Positions 44,058 through 52,369 of a DNA stretch of 56,204 bases are shown piece after piece. The stretch lies in contig JAAWHG010000013.1 of NCBI GenBank assembly GCA_022795735.1, positions 1 to 56,204 of the forward strand. Reading direction: 5' to 3'. Numbering within the stretch: the first letter of the stretch is position 1; each line of letters begins with the position of its first letter. Both the position numbers and the translations under genes were made by a program. Under the pieces are notes generated by a model that was not told the origin of the DNA, searched no databases, and worked only from the letters and a program-made list of their open reading frames with translations. The stretch is from Oscillospiraceae bacterium. Its GTDB lineage: Bacteria; Bacillota; Clostridia; Oscillospirales; Oscillospiraceae.

Positions 44058-44176
44058 ATAGCAAGGGGGACGCGGTTTGCGTTCCCCCTTGCTCTTTTAA
44101 CTTCAGTTCTGAGGTCAAATCCTTCTTTCAGCCGCAGGTCGGCGGTTTCTTCGGGGAAATAGTTCTTGCGCTTCAT
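44030..44176 (-). other. Doubtful 48-codon frame, probable gene remnant
   Basis: ATG 44176 has a strong AAGGAGG 11 nt upstream and opens a polar frame (MKRKNYFPEETADLRLKEGF...). The frame runs straight through the terminator hairpin and the metG promoter before stopping. A good start and a nonsensical end suggest the 5' fragment of a lost gene. Confidence 0.3.
44053..44093 (-). terminator. Terminator upstream of metG
   Basis: AGCAAGGGGG-ACGC (44060-44073) pairs with GCGTTCCCCCTTGCT (44079-44093). On the minus strand it is followed by a T-run (44053-44058). It would stop transcripts arriving from the 44.1-44.2 kb side. Confidence 0.7.
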
Positions 44177-44373
44177 GATATGTAATTCCTCCTTGAAATT
44201 CCAAGGAAGATTTGGTATGATAAATTTATCAAACCTCCTTGGTTTGTGAGATAAGGGTTTCGGCCGTTTTTGTGAGTGGGGCCGAAACCCTTACTTTTTG
44301 CCTAAATCCGCTTTCAGCAAGTCAATTCCAGCTACAATGCTGTTTTTCAGTGACGCTTTTGGAAAGAGGCGTG

Positions 44374-44402
44374 TTGACAATGCAAATAAAAAGAGATACT
44401 AT
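44374..44402 (+). promoter_or_regulatory. Promoter of truncated antitoxin gene
   Basis: Perfect TTGACA (44374-44379) and TACTAT (44397-44402) with a 17-bp spacer, 32 bp before the start codon. Confidence 0.7.
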
Positions 44403-44433
44403 GGATTGTAGAATAGTTGCAAGGGGTGGCTGT

Positions 44434-44571
44434 ATGGCCAGTACAGATATTAGTATTCGCATGGACGCAGATTTGAAGCGGCAGTTTGAAGCGTTTTACG
44501 CTGATATGGGGATGACAAGGACAACGGCTTTCAATGTGTTTGCGGAAAAGTGGCCTGGGAATATAGTATAA
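44434..44571 (+). pseudogene. Truncated RelB/DinJ-type antitoxin
   Basis: ATG 44434 follows AGGGGTGG. The 45-aa product begins with the ribbon-helix-helix pattern of DinJ/RelB antitoxins (STDISIRMDADLKRQFEAFYADMGMTRTTAFNVF) but ends abruptly with AEKWPGNIV, where relatives continue for 30-40 residues that bind the toxin. No toxin gene follows. It keeps a good promoter and may still be made as a DNA-binding fragment. Most likely a decayed toxin-antitoxin module. Confidence 0.6.
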
Positions 44572-44635
44572 GACCTCCTGCAAAGTTTCAAAGGCAGTTT
44601 GGGGGAATCACCAAGGGGCGGAAGGAGATGTCACG

Positions 44636-46024
44636 ATGGGAAGTGTGCGACTTTTACTAACACTGTTAACAACGGTTTTGACCTTTAACACCGCGCCGCT
44701 TCCGGCCCTTCCGGCGGACGCGCCGTCCGGTGAGGCGGTTTCGGCTGTTCTCAGCGAGACCAACGGCTGGTCGGACGGCAAGGCCGGTTTTACGCAATAT
44801 GAGGTTACGGTCCAAAACCGCAGCGCGGGAGCCGTTTCCGATTGGACGCTGGACCTGAACGCGACATCGGGCTTGACGGTCAGCCAGTGCTGGAACTGCA
44901 CGCTGGAGAAAAGCGGAGACCGCCTGGTCCTTACCCCGGCGGACTACGCCCGGACGATTCCGGCAGGGGGACAGACCCAGGGAATCGGTTTGATTGTCTC
45001 GGGGGGCAAGCTGTCTGTGCAGGGCGTGCGCGCGACCCTTCCGGGCGATACCGCGCCAGTCCCCTCCAGTCCCTCCCAGCCCGGACAGCCGCAGGCTCCG
45101 GCGGCGCCCGTCACGGTCCCGGATGGAGCGGCCGGAAAGCTTCACGTCTCGGGAACCGGCCTCGCGGACGAAACGGGCAAGCCGGTTCAGCTTCGTGGGG
45201 TCAGCACCCACGGCATGGCCTGGTTTCCGCAGTTTGTGAACGCCAGTACCTTCCAAACCCTCCGGGATGACTGGGGGGCGAACACAATCCGTCTCGCCAT
45301 GTATACTGCGGAATATGGGGGATACTGCAACGGCGGCGACAGAGAGGCCTTAAAGGCTCTGGTGGACAAAGGGGTACAGGCGGCGTCCGGGCTGGGGATG
45401 TATGTGATGATAGACTGGCACATCCTCTCCGACGGCGACCCCCGGACCCATCAGGACGACGCGGTAACGTTTTTTTCCGAAATGTCGGCGAAATACAAGA
45501 ACTATCCCAATGTTATCTATGAGATTTGCAACGAGCCCAACGGCGCGCCCTGGGAGACGGCAATCAAGCCCTACGCCCAGCAAGTGCTGGCGGCCATCCG
45601 GAAGAACGCGCCCGACGCGGTGGTCGTTGTGGGAACCAACACCTGGTCCCAGGATGTGGACGCGGTCGCCGGTAAGGAGTTGGACGACCCCAACGTTGTC
45701 TACGCCTTCCATTTTTACGCCGCGACCCACAAGGACGAGCTGCGGCGGAAGCTGACACGGGCGTTGGACGCGGGGGTTCCGGTTCTGGTGAGCGAGTGCG
45801 GTATCAGCGAGGCCAGCGGGCAGGGCGTCGTGGACACGCAGTCGGCGAACGCCTGGCTGGAGCTGCTCAACCAACGCGGCGTCAGTTTTATGGCCTGGGG
45901 ACTGAGCAACAAGGCGGAGACGGTTTCGCTGTTGAAGCCGGGATGTGAGAAGGTTTCCGGGTGGACAGAGGCCGATTTGAGTGAAAGCGGGCTGTGGTTC
46001 CGTAACGCGATTCGGAGCCGGTAA
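44636..46024 (+). CDS. Secreted GH5 endoglucanase with carbohydrate-binding domain
   Basis: A 462-aa exported glycoside hydrolase. A signal peptide covers about 1-26. Residues about 38-135 are a beta-sandwich like a family 2 carbohydrate-binding module (W, N and G-rich, with a CWNC pair). A Pro/Ser linker follows at 138-165. The catalytic family 5 barrel has acid/base Glu300 in YEICNEPNG and nucleophile Glu387 in VLVSECGIS. It probably cuts beta-1,4-glucan. AAGGAG precedes ATG 44636, and a 15-bp terminator follows, so it is a separate unit from the acyl-transfer operon beside it. Confidence 0.92.
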   Translation: MGSVRLLLTLLTTVLTFNTAPLPALPADAPSGEAVSAVLSETNGWSDGKAGFTQYEVTVQNRSAGAVSDWTLDLNATSGLTVSQCWNCTLEKSGDRLVLTPADYARTIPAGGQTQGIGLIVSGGKLSVQGVRATLPGDTAPVPSSPSQPGQPQAPAAPVTVPDGAAGKLHVSGTGLADETGKPVQLRGVSTHGMAWFPQFVNASTFQTLRDDWGANTIRLAMYTAEYGGYCNGGDREALKALVDKGVQAASGLGMYVMIDWHILSDGDPRTHQDDAVTFFSEMSAKYKNYPNVIYEICNEPNGAPWETAIKPYAQQVLAAIRKNAPDAVVVVGTNTWSQDVDAVAGKELDDPNVVYAFHFYAATHKDELRRKLTRALDAGVPVLVSECGISEASGQGVVDTQSANAWLELLNQRGVSFMAWGLSNKAETVSLLKPGCEKVSGWTEADLSESGLWFRNAIRSR

Positions 46025-46053
46025 GGCGTTTACAAAAGAAAATAGAAAAGAAT

Positions 46054-46093
46054 CACGGATTCAATCCGCATGCCGGATTGAATCCGTGGTTTC
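46054..46093 (+). terminator. Terminator of GH5 gene
   Basis: CACGGATTCAATCCG (46054-46068) and its complement (46074-46088) form a perfect 15-bp stem with a 5-nt loop, followed by GTTTCTTTCT. Confidence 0.8.
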
Positions 46094-46167
46094 TTTCTGG
46101 GATGGTCAATTCGTGGAAAAACCGGCTCTTCGCGACGCTATACTACTGGCGGAAGGGAGGCGCGCCT

Positions 46168-47976
46168 ATGCACCCGCTGCTGCGTCCACCGGTCAAGCCG
46201 GAGCTGATTTTGCGAAAAAAGAAAGGTATTCTCCGGGAGCTTCGCGAAGAAAGCGTTCCCCGTCTGCGCAAGCGAATCGCCATTCTCGGCGGTTCCACGA
46301 CCCAGGAGCTGGCTGCCCTGCTCGAGCTGTTCCTGCTCGACGGCGGCATCGAACCGGTCTTCTATGAATCCGCCTTCGGCCTCTACTATGAGGAGGCGAT
46401 GTTCGGCGAGGAATTAGGGCGGTTTTGCCCCGAGCTCATTCTCATCCACACCTCCTTGCGCAACGTCGCGCGTTTTCCCGCGATGACCGACAGTCCCGCC
46501 GTTGCGGAGCAGCGGCTTGACGCGGAATACGGACGGTTCCAAGCTGTTTGGGAGCGTCTGCGGGAACGGTTTGCCTGCCCGGTCATACAGAACAATTTTG
46601 AATTGCCCTTCGTCCGTCCTCTTGGCAACCGCGACGGCTGGGATTACCGGGGGAGGACCCGCTTTGTCCGGCGGCTCAACGAGCGGTTTGCCGCCCATGC
46701 CGGGGCGCATTCCGATTTCTACATCAACGACCTCTGCTGGCTCAGCGCCGACTTTGGACTGAGGCAATGGAGCGACCCGATTTACTGGCATCTCTACAAA
46801 TACTGCTGCTGTCCGGACGCGTTCCCGGGCCTGGCCTACAATACCGCCGCAATCATCAAGGCAATTTACGGCAAGAGCAAAAAGGGACTCGTGGTCGATC
46901 TCGACAACACCCTTTGGGGCGGCGTCGTGGGAGAGGACGGCCCAGAGGGACTTGAGCTCGGGCAGGAGACTGCCGAAGGACAGCTCTACCGGGAGTTTCA
47001 GGGATATTTACTGGCGCTGAAGGAACGCGGCGTTCTTCTGGCGGTGGACTCCAAAAACGACCCTGGCAATGCGGAGGCCGGACTAAACCATCCGTCGGGA
47101 CTCCTCCGTCCGCGCGATTTTGCCTGCATCCGGGCCAATTGGGAGCCGAAGGACCGCAATTTCACCTGGATTGCAGGGGAGCTGGGACTCCTGCCCGAGA
47201 GCCTGGTTTTTGCCGACGACAACCCCGCCGAACGGAGCATCATCGCCGCCCAGATTCCCGGCGTGGAGGCCCCGGCGCTGGACGCGCCGGAGCGTTACCT
47301 CGTCACGCTGGACCGGTGCGGTTTTTTTGAACCGGCCAGCCTGTCGGACGACGATGTCAAACGGGGTGAGATGTACCGGGCCAACGCGGAGCGGGTTCGC
47401 CAACAGGGGCGGTTCGCGAATTATCAGGACTACCTCCTCTCGCTGGAGATGCGGGCCGAGATTGCTCCCTTCGCGCCGGTCTACCTTGCCCGGATTGCCC
47501 AACTGACCAACAAGTCCAACCAGTTTAACCTGACCACCCGGCGATATACGGAGCCGGAGCTTCGCCAGTTTGCCGGAAGCCCGGATTACATCACCCTTTA
47601 TGGGAAACTGGACGACCATTTTGGCAGCAACGGCGTGGTTTCTGTTGTGCTCGGGCGGCGGGAGGGAGACACGGTGGACATTGTGCTTTGGCTGATGAGC
47701 TGCCGCGTTCTCAGACGGAATATGGAGCACGCGATGCTGGACGCTCTGGCCGAACGCTCCGTCAGGGCCGGTGCGTCCCGGCTACGGGGGTTCTATTTCC
47801 GGACAGAGAAGAACGGAATGGTGCGGCACCTCTATCGGGACTTCGGTTTCTCCCTGACTCGCGAGGACGGGGCGGATACGGTATGGGAGCTGCCGCTGTC
47901 CGGGTATGAGAAACGAAATCAGGTGATCCGTGTGAACGGGGAGGAAGAGGACGATGGACAGAAGACAGATTTTTGA
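46168..47976 (+). CDS. FkbH-like glyceryl-ACP synthase
   Basis: A 602-aa FkbH-type protein. An N-terminal SGNH-like segment (IAILGGSTTQELAALLE) spans about 35-210. A HAD subfamily IIIC domain follows, with the nucleophile motif DLDNTLWGG at 244-252 and FADDNPAER later. A C-terminal GNAT-like domain contains LTNKSNQFNLTTRRY. Characterised FkbH relatives take 1,3-bisphosphoglycerate, dephosphorylate it and load glycerate on an acyl carrier protein. The ACP gene overlaps its end by 23 nt. I start at ATG 46168 with GGGAGG 7 nt upstream. The open frame from 46078 begins inside the preceding terminator; ATG 46102 is a weaker option. Confidence 0.87.
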   Translation: MHPLLRPPVKPELILRKKKGILRELREESVPRLRKRIAILGGSTTQELAALLELFLLDGGIEPVFYESAFGLYYEEAMFGEELGRFCPELILIHTSLRNVARFPAMTDSPAVAEQRLDAEYGRFQAVWERLRERFACPVIQNNFELPFVRPLGNRDGWDYRGRTRFVRRLNERFAAHAGAHSDFYINDLCWLSADFGLRQWSDPIYWHLYKYCCCPDAFPGLAYNTAAIIKAIYGKSKKGLVVDLDNTLWGGVVGEDGPEGLELGQETAEGQLYREFQGYLLALKERGVLLAVDSKNDPGNAEAGLNHPSGLLRPRDFACIRANWEPKDRNFTWIAGELGLLPESLVFADDNPAERSIIAAQIPGVEAPALDAPERYLVTLDRCGFFEPASLSDDDVKRGEMYRANAERVRQQGRFANYQDYLLSLEMRAEIAPFAPVYLARIAQLTNKSNQFNLTTRRYTEPELRQFAGSPDYITLYGKLDDHFGSNGVVSVVLGRREGDTVDIVLWLMSCRVLRRNMEHAMLDALAERSVRAGASRLRGFYFRTEKNGMVRHLYRDFGFSLTREDGADTVWELPLSGYEKRNQVIRVNGEEEDDGQKTDF

Positions 47977-48193
47977 CACCCTCAACGGAATTTTTCGGGA
48001 TATCTTTGACGATCCGGCGCTCACCGTCGGCGAGGAGACCACCGCCGCCGGTGTCGAGGGCTGGGACTCGCTGACCCATATCACCCTGCTCGCGGCGGTG
48101 GAGGATGAGTTTGGCATCACCTTCGCAATGAAGGACGTTGTGGAGATGAAGAACGTCGGCGACATGGCGTCGGCCATAGAGGCCGCCCTCTGA
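47954..48193 (+). CDS. Acyl carrier protein
   Basis: A 79-aa carrier with phosphopantetheine site Ser39 in GWDSLTHITLL. The four-helix pattern and acidic character are typical. It overlaps the FkbH-like gene by 23 nt and lies 1 bp before the MBOAT gene, so it is a dedicated carrier for this operon rather than the fatty-acid ACP. Predicted to carry the glycerate-derived thioester to the membrane transferase. Confidence 0.93.
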   Translation: MDRRQIFDTLNGIFRDIFDDPALTVGEETTAAGVEGWDSLTHITLLAAVEDEFGITFAMKDVVEMKNVGDMASAIEAAL

Positions 48194-48194
48194 C

Positions 48195-49634
48195 ATGGCT
48201 TTCACGACGCTGAAATTCGCCCTCTTTCTGTGCGCGGTCGCGGCGGGATATTTTGTGCTGCCAAAACGGGTGCGGTGGGTGTGGCTGCTGTTGGCGAGCG
48301 GGTACTTTTACACCCGCGCCGGGGTGCGGTATGTGGAGTATCTCCTGGGTTCGTCGGCCCTCTGCTGGGGTTATGGATGGTATGCCGCCCGGCTCCGGCG
48401 GGTTGGGAAGGGACGCGGGCTGAAAGGGGCCGCCGCCGCTGTGATTGTCCTCCACATTGTGGCGCTGATTATGCTGCGGGGGCCTGGACTGTCCTTTTTT
48501 GCCTTTATGGCGGTTGGCTACTGCGTTGACGTGTGCCGGGGGACTGCCGGGCCGGAGCGGAACCCACTGCGGATCGCTCTGTTTTTGGGGTACTTTCCCC
48601 ATCTGATGCAGGGGCCCATTGACCGCTGGGGCGCCGTCGCGCCGCAGCTCTTCGCGGGGCACGGGTTTGACTTTCAACGGGTCCGCCGGGGGCTGTACCG
48701 GATGCTGTGGGGCCTGTTCGAAAAGCTGGTGGTGGCCGACCGGCTGGCGATTGTGGTCAACGGTATTTTGGATTCGCCGGGAAGGTGGAGCGGGCTGTAT
48801 CTCGTTGGGGCGGTTGTGTGCTATGCGTTTCAGATTTACGCCGACTTCGCGGGCTATATGGACCTCGCCCTCGGCGCTTCCAAGCTGCTTGGCATTCGCC
48901 TTGCCGAAAACTTTGACACGCCCTATTACGCGGCGAGCGTTCCGGAATACTGGCGGCGCTGGCACATGACCCTTGGGGCCTGGTTTCGCGACTATCTCTA
49001 CTATCCGCTCCTGCGCGGCGGCGGGTTCCGGCGGCTGTCCAAAAAACTGGCGGAGCGGATGGGGCGCAAACGGGCCGGAACGGTATGTACCTGCCTTGCA
49101 CTGCTCGCGGTATGGCTTAGTACGGGGCTTTGGCACGGCTTCAGCGGGCACTATGCCGTCTGGGGGCTGTATTACGGGGCGCTGCTTGTCCTCTCTACGC
49201 TTGCTGCGCCTTGGCTGGGACGGCTGTCGAAGCGGGTGGGGCTGGACCGCGCGCCGTCTTTTCGAAAATCGTTGGGACGATGGCGGACTTTTGTGCTGGT
49301 TCTCGTTGGCTATGTCTTTTTCCGGGCGCGGAGTCTGGGGCAGGCGGGAGAGATTTTCCAGAGAATCGCGACCCGCTTTTTACCTCGGTATAACGAGGGC
49401 TCTTTGATGGAACTGATGGGCAGAAAGGACCTGGCGGTGGCCGTCGCAGGGGTGGCGGTGATTGGGTTGGCCGACCTGCTGCGCGAACGGAAAGACCCGG
49501 TGGGGGCCTATTTCGACTCGCTGCCGGCTGCGGCGCGGTGGGGCTTTCTCTACGCCGCCATTGCGGCGGTGCTGCTCCTTGGCGTGTACGGGCCGGGATA
49601 TGACGCGGCGTCGTTCCTGTACTTTCAATTTTGA
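48195..49634 (+). CDS. MBOAT O-acyltransferase
   Basis: A 479-aa membrane-bound O-acyltransferase of the DltB/AlgI class. About ten helices are visible. The conserved EYWRRWHMTLGAWFRDYLYYPL (in part: WRRWHMTL, His257) and the catalytic GLWHG (His314) are present. Such proteins pass an acyl group from an inside thioester to an acceptor outside. It sits between the ACP and an SGNH protein, the same order of functions as dltB between dltC and dltD. Confidence 0.93.
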   Translation: MAFTTLKFALFLCAVAAGYFVLPKRVRWVWLLLASGYFYTRAGVRYVEYLLGSSALCWGYGWYAARLRRVGKGRGLKGAAAAVIVLHIVALIMLRGPGLSFFAFMAVGYCVDVCRGTAGPERNPLRIALFLGYFPHLMQGPIDRWGAVAPQLFAGHGFDFQRVRRGLYRMLWGLFEKLVVADRLAIVVNGILDSPGRWSGLYLVGAVVCYAFQIYADFAGYMDLALGASKLLGIRLAENFDTPYYAASVPEYWRRWHMTLGAWFRDYLYYPLLRGGGFRRLSKKLAERMGRKRAGTVCTCLALLAVWLSTGLWHGFSGHYAVWGLYYGALLVLSTLAAPWLGRLSKRVGLDRAPSFRKSLGRWRTFVLVLVGYVFFRARSLGQAGEIFQRIATRFLPRYNEGSLMELMGRKDLAVAVAGVAVIGLADLLRERKDPVGAYFDSLPAAARWGFLYAAIAAVLLLGVYGPGYDAASFLYFQF

Positions 49635-49648
49635 TTGGGGGATTGGGC

Positions 49649-50569
49649 ATGAATTCCATTCGCCGCCTGTTGGGAATCCTTTGCTTTCTGTCCGGTCTCG
49701 CAGCGCTGGTTGGGACGCTGACCTATGTGACGAGGGACAAAACCGACGGGGCGCTCTTCCGGCCCTTTTACGACGCGCCGGCGGGCAGTATTGATGTCAT
49801 TTTCGCCGGATCGAGCCATACGATGTGCGCCGTCGATCCGGCTGTTCTAGCGGAACAGTTTGGAGTCTCGGCGTATGACTGTGCATCCCCGGCCATGCCG
49901 CCCGCTCCGATTTACTATTTGACCGCAGAGGCTTTGCGGGTCCAATCGCCCAAAGCGGTGGCGTTGGACGTCAGCGGCGCAATGTACGAGATCAAGACAG
50001 GCGGACCCGAGTTTCTCCATGTCCAATTGGACAACATGAAATGGTCGGTCATCAAAATTCGGGCAATTCGGGACTTGATTGAGGACCCGGACGACCGGTG
50101 GGAGTACTATTTTCCGCTCATCCGGTTCCACGACCGGTGGAAAACGCTGACGCCGGAGGACTTTGAGCCGGTCCGGGGGAATACGCGGGGGGCGCGCATC
50201 CGGGACAGCGTGTTTCAAGTCACCGAAACTCCTGAGATAGTGCCGCCAAGCTATACGGTCCCTATCCCGGCCGACGCAGAGGCGTACATCCGAAAGACCA
50301 TCGAGCTTTGTCAGTCCAAGGGGGTGAAGGTGCTGCTCTTCAACACGCCCGATCTTGCCGGCGCGCTGTTCCAGGGCCGCCGCAACGCGGTCAGCGCCCT
50401 GGCGGAGGAATACGGCGTGCCCTATGTGAATCTCATGTACCATTTGGACGAGATGGGCTTCGATTGGGAGACAGACCTCTTCGACGAGGGACATTGCAAC
50501 CGCGCGGGCGCGGAGAAAGTGACGGTCTACCTTGGACGCTGTCTGGCAGGAATGCTTGAGGCGTCCTGA
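49649..50569 (+). CDS. Membrane-anchored SGNH acyltransferase/hydrolase-like protein
   Basis: A 306-aa protein with an N-terminal signal anchor (about 5-27) and an extracytoplasmic SGNH-fold domain. GSS at 54-56 (FAGSSHTM) offers the nucleophile Ser, and a C-terminal DEGHCNRAG segment supplies the Asp and His. This resembles DltD, AlgX/AlgJ and related final acyl-transfer proteins. ATG 49649 has GGGG about 8 nt upstream. It is last in the fkbH-acp-MBOAT-SGNH unit. Confidence 0.85.
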   Translation: MNSIRRLLGILCFLSGLAALVGTLTYVTRDKTDGALFRPFYDAPAGSIDVIFAGSSHTMCAVDPAVLAEQFGVSAYDCASPAMPPAPIYYLTAEALRVQSPKAVALDVSGAMYEIKTGGPEFLHVQLDNMKWSVIKIRAIRDLIEDPDDRWEYYFPLIRFHDRWKTLTPEDFEPVRGNTRGARIRDSVFQVTETPEIVPPSYTVPIPADAEAYIRKTIELCQSKGVKVLLFNTPDLAGALFQGRRNAVSALAEEYGVPYVNLMYHLDEMGFDWETDLFDEGHCNRAGAEKVTVYLGRCLAGMLEAS

Positions 50570-50622
50570 AAGCGCCGGGCGGCGGCTTCCCAAACGGAGG
50601 ACGCGGTCCGGCGTTTTCAGCC
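50568..50622 (+). terminator. Terminator of acyl-transfer operon
   Basis: GAAAGCGCCGG (50568-50578) pairs, with one G-U, with CCGGCGTTTTC (50608-50618) across a long loop; T residues end the stem. Confidence 0.5.
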
Positions 50623-50735
50623 GGTTTTTGTCTTTACTGGGCGGGCTTGGCACATATGACAATGTCGGGCACAGCGCGGCGCGGAGGTGTGTCATTTTAA
50701 ACAAAAAAAGAAAAAAATTATGAACAATTGAACGG

Positions 50736-50764
50736 TTGTCATTTGGCTGCAAATTTGGTATCAT
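50736..50764 (+). promoter_or_regulatory. Promoter of rnf operon
   Basis: TTGTCA (50736-50741) and TATCAT (50759-50764) with a 17-bp spacer. The start would be near 50771, leaving a leader of about 260 nt before rnfC. The 165 bp before the promoter hold only the terminator above and an A-rich stretch. Confidence 0.65.
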
Positions 50765-50803
50765 AGAGTTGGACAAATTTTTGGGCTTTTGGAGGGAGTA
50801 TTG

Positions 50804-50887
50804 ATGATGTGCGCCCACGGCGGACCGGGGCGCATCCGGCGGGGACTCCAGGCTTCCAATTTATGGCTTCCCCAGCGGAAGCGTTGA
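50804..50887 (+). CDS. Possible 27-aa leader peptide
   Basis: A strong GGAGGGAG at 50791-50798 precedes tandem ATG codons (50804, 50807). The frame encodes 27 mainly basic residues (MMCAHGGPGRIRRGLQ...) and ends at TGA 50885-50887, just before an 11-bp hairpin. Site strength and placement suggest a regulatory leader peptide, but the residue content gives no obvious sensed amino acid apart from many Arg and Gly codons. Confidence 0.35.
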   Translation: MMCAHGGPGRIRRGLQASNLWLPQRKR

Positions 50888-50903
50888 CGGCTGACACTGG
50901 GTT

Positions 50904-51014
50904 CGCCGCCGCAAGCGGATTGCGGCGGCGTTCCATTATTGAAAGGGGCCGCCGGTACAGTCCTGTTCATCAGCGCGGGGAAACGGGCCGGTGCCCGCGC
51001 TATGTAAACCATCA
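50904..51014 (+). promoter_or_regulatory. Structured leader of rnf operon
   Basis: A perfect 11-bp stem CGCCGCCGCAA/TTGCGGCGGCG (50904-50914/50920-50930) is followed by TTCCATTATT, a weak terminator-like tail. A second 8-bp stem AGCGCGGG/CCCGCGCT lies near 50975-51004. Together with the leader peptide this looks like an attenuation or RNA-switch region. No known riboswitch class was recognised. Confidence 0.4.
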
Positions 51015-51031
51015 AAGAAAGGGTTGGTACC

Positions 51032-52369
51032 ATGAAAACAACCTTCCGGGGCGGCGTTCATCCAAAGGACGGCAAGGAGTACGCCCGCGACGTGTCCTTT
51101 GAGACGCATCTTCCCAGCGGAGAGGTCGTGCTGCTCCTGTCGCAGCACATCGGCAAGCCCGCGCAGCCTGTGGTTGCCAAGGGTGACGAGGTCAAAATGG
51201 GGCAGTTGGTCGGCAAGGCGGACGGCTTTGTGTCGGCCAACATCTACAGCTCGGTGTCGGGTACGGTCAAGGCGGTGGAGCCACGCAAGAACGCGTTCGG
51301 CAAAAAGGTGCCCGCCGTCATCGTGGAGAGCGACGGCCAGTTTACGCCGGCGGAGGGCATCGGCGCGGCGCGCAATCCCAAGAGCATGTCCCGCCAGGAG
51401 ATTCTGGACGCGGTGGGCTGGGCCGGCATTGTCGGCATGGGAGGCGCGGGCTTCCCCACCCAGGTCAAGCTGATGCCCAGGGAGCCGGACAAGATCGAGT
51501 ATATCATTGCCAACGGCGCCGAGTGCGAGCCGTACATCACCTGTGACGACCAACTGATGCGGTCCTTCCCGGACGAGATTGCCGGCGGGATGGAAATCCT
51601 GCTCAGCCTCTTCCCCCAGGCCAAGGGGGTGGTCTTGATCGAGGAAAACAAGCCGGAGGCCATCAATGCCATGAAGCGGGCCTGCGCCAAGATCAAGGGC
51701 CTGAGCGTCTGGCCAGTACATACCAAGTATCCCCAGGGCGGCGAGCGGTCAGTTATTACGGTGGTCACCGGCAAACATCTGCGCTTGGGCCAGCTTCCCG
51801 CCGACGTGGGCTGCATCGTGGACAACGTGTCAACCGTCCGGGCCATCTACCGGGCGGTCACCAAGACAGAGCCGCTGTATGAGCGGCCTTTTACTGTTTC
51901 AGGCGACGCGGTGGCCAATCCGAAAAACCTGTTTATTAAGCTGGGCACCTCTTTCGGGGAGCTGCTCCAATACGCGGGCGGCGTCAAGGAGGGGGCCACC
52001 CTCAAAAAGGCCCTGTCGGGCGGCCCTATGATGGGTATCGCCATGGCCGATCTGGACGTGCCAGTACAGAAGAATAACGGCGCGATGACCGTCCTGGCCG
52101 AGGACCCTGCGGAAAAGGCCTTTCACCAGATGACCGCTTGCCTCAAATGCGGTCGCTGCAACCGGACCTGCCCGCTGGGCCTGACACCCCAGATGATGTC
52201 TCTGGCGGCTGAGCGGAGGGACTATGAACAATATGAAAAGCTTTTTGGTCTGGACTGTGTCACCTGCGGAAGCTGCACCTTTGCCTGCCCGGCCAAGCGG
52301 CCCCTGATGCAGGTCTTTATGCAGACAAAGTCTGAGATTATGGCCATCAAGAAGGGAGGCGGTAAATAA
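51032..52369 (+). CDS. rnfC: Rnf complex subunit C
   Basis: A 445-aa peripheral subunit of the ferredoxin:NAD+ oxidoreductase, carrying the NAD(H) and FMN site. GMGGAGFPTQVKL and GAECEPYIT mark the Nqo1-like fold. Two [4Fe-4S] motifs occur near the C-terminus (CLKCGRCNRTCP and CVTCGSCTFACP). AAAGGG lies 8 nt before ATG 51032. Its TAA shares a base with the rnfD ATG. Confidence 0.96.
   Translation: MKTTFRGGVHPKDGKEYARDVSFETHLPSGEVVLLLSQHIGKPAQPVVAKGDEVKMGQLVGKADGFVSANIYSSVSGTVKAVEPRKNAFGKKVPAVIVESDGQFTPAEGIGAARNPKSMSRQEILDAVGWAGIVGMGGAGFPTQVKLMPREPDKIEYIIANGAECEPYITCDDQLMRSFPDEIAGGMEILLSLFPQAKGVVLIEENKPEAINAMKRACAKIKGLSVWPVHTKYPQGGERSVITVVTGKHLRLGQLPADVGCIVDNVSTVRAIYRAVTKTEPLYERPFTVSGDAVANPKNLFIKLGTSFGELLQYAGGVKEGATLKKALSGGPMMGIAMADLDVPVQKNNGAMTVLAEDPAEKAFHQMTACLKCGRCNRTCPLGLTPQMMSLAAERRDYEQYEKLFGLDCVTCGSCTFACPAKRPLMQVFMQTKSEIMAIKKGGGK

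Noticed and set aside
43994-44240. T-box leader upstream of metG
   Set aside because: The hairpin there lacks the conserved T-box antiterminator sequence and lies upstream of the metG promoter rather than downstream of it.
46078-46167. Longer start for the FkbH-like protein at 46078
   Set aside because: That codon lies in the right arm of the preceding terminator and has no ribosome site; ATG 46168 has a strong one.
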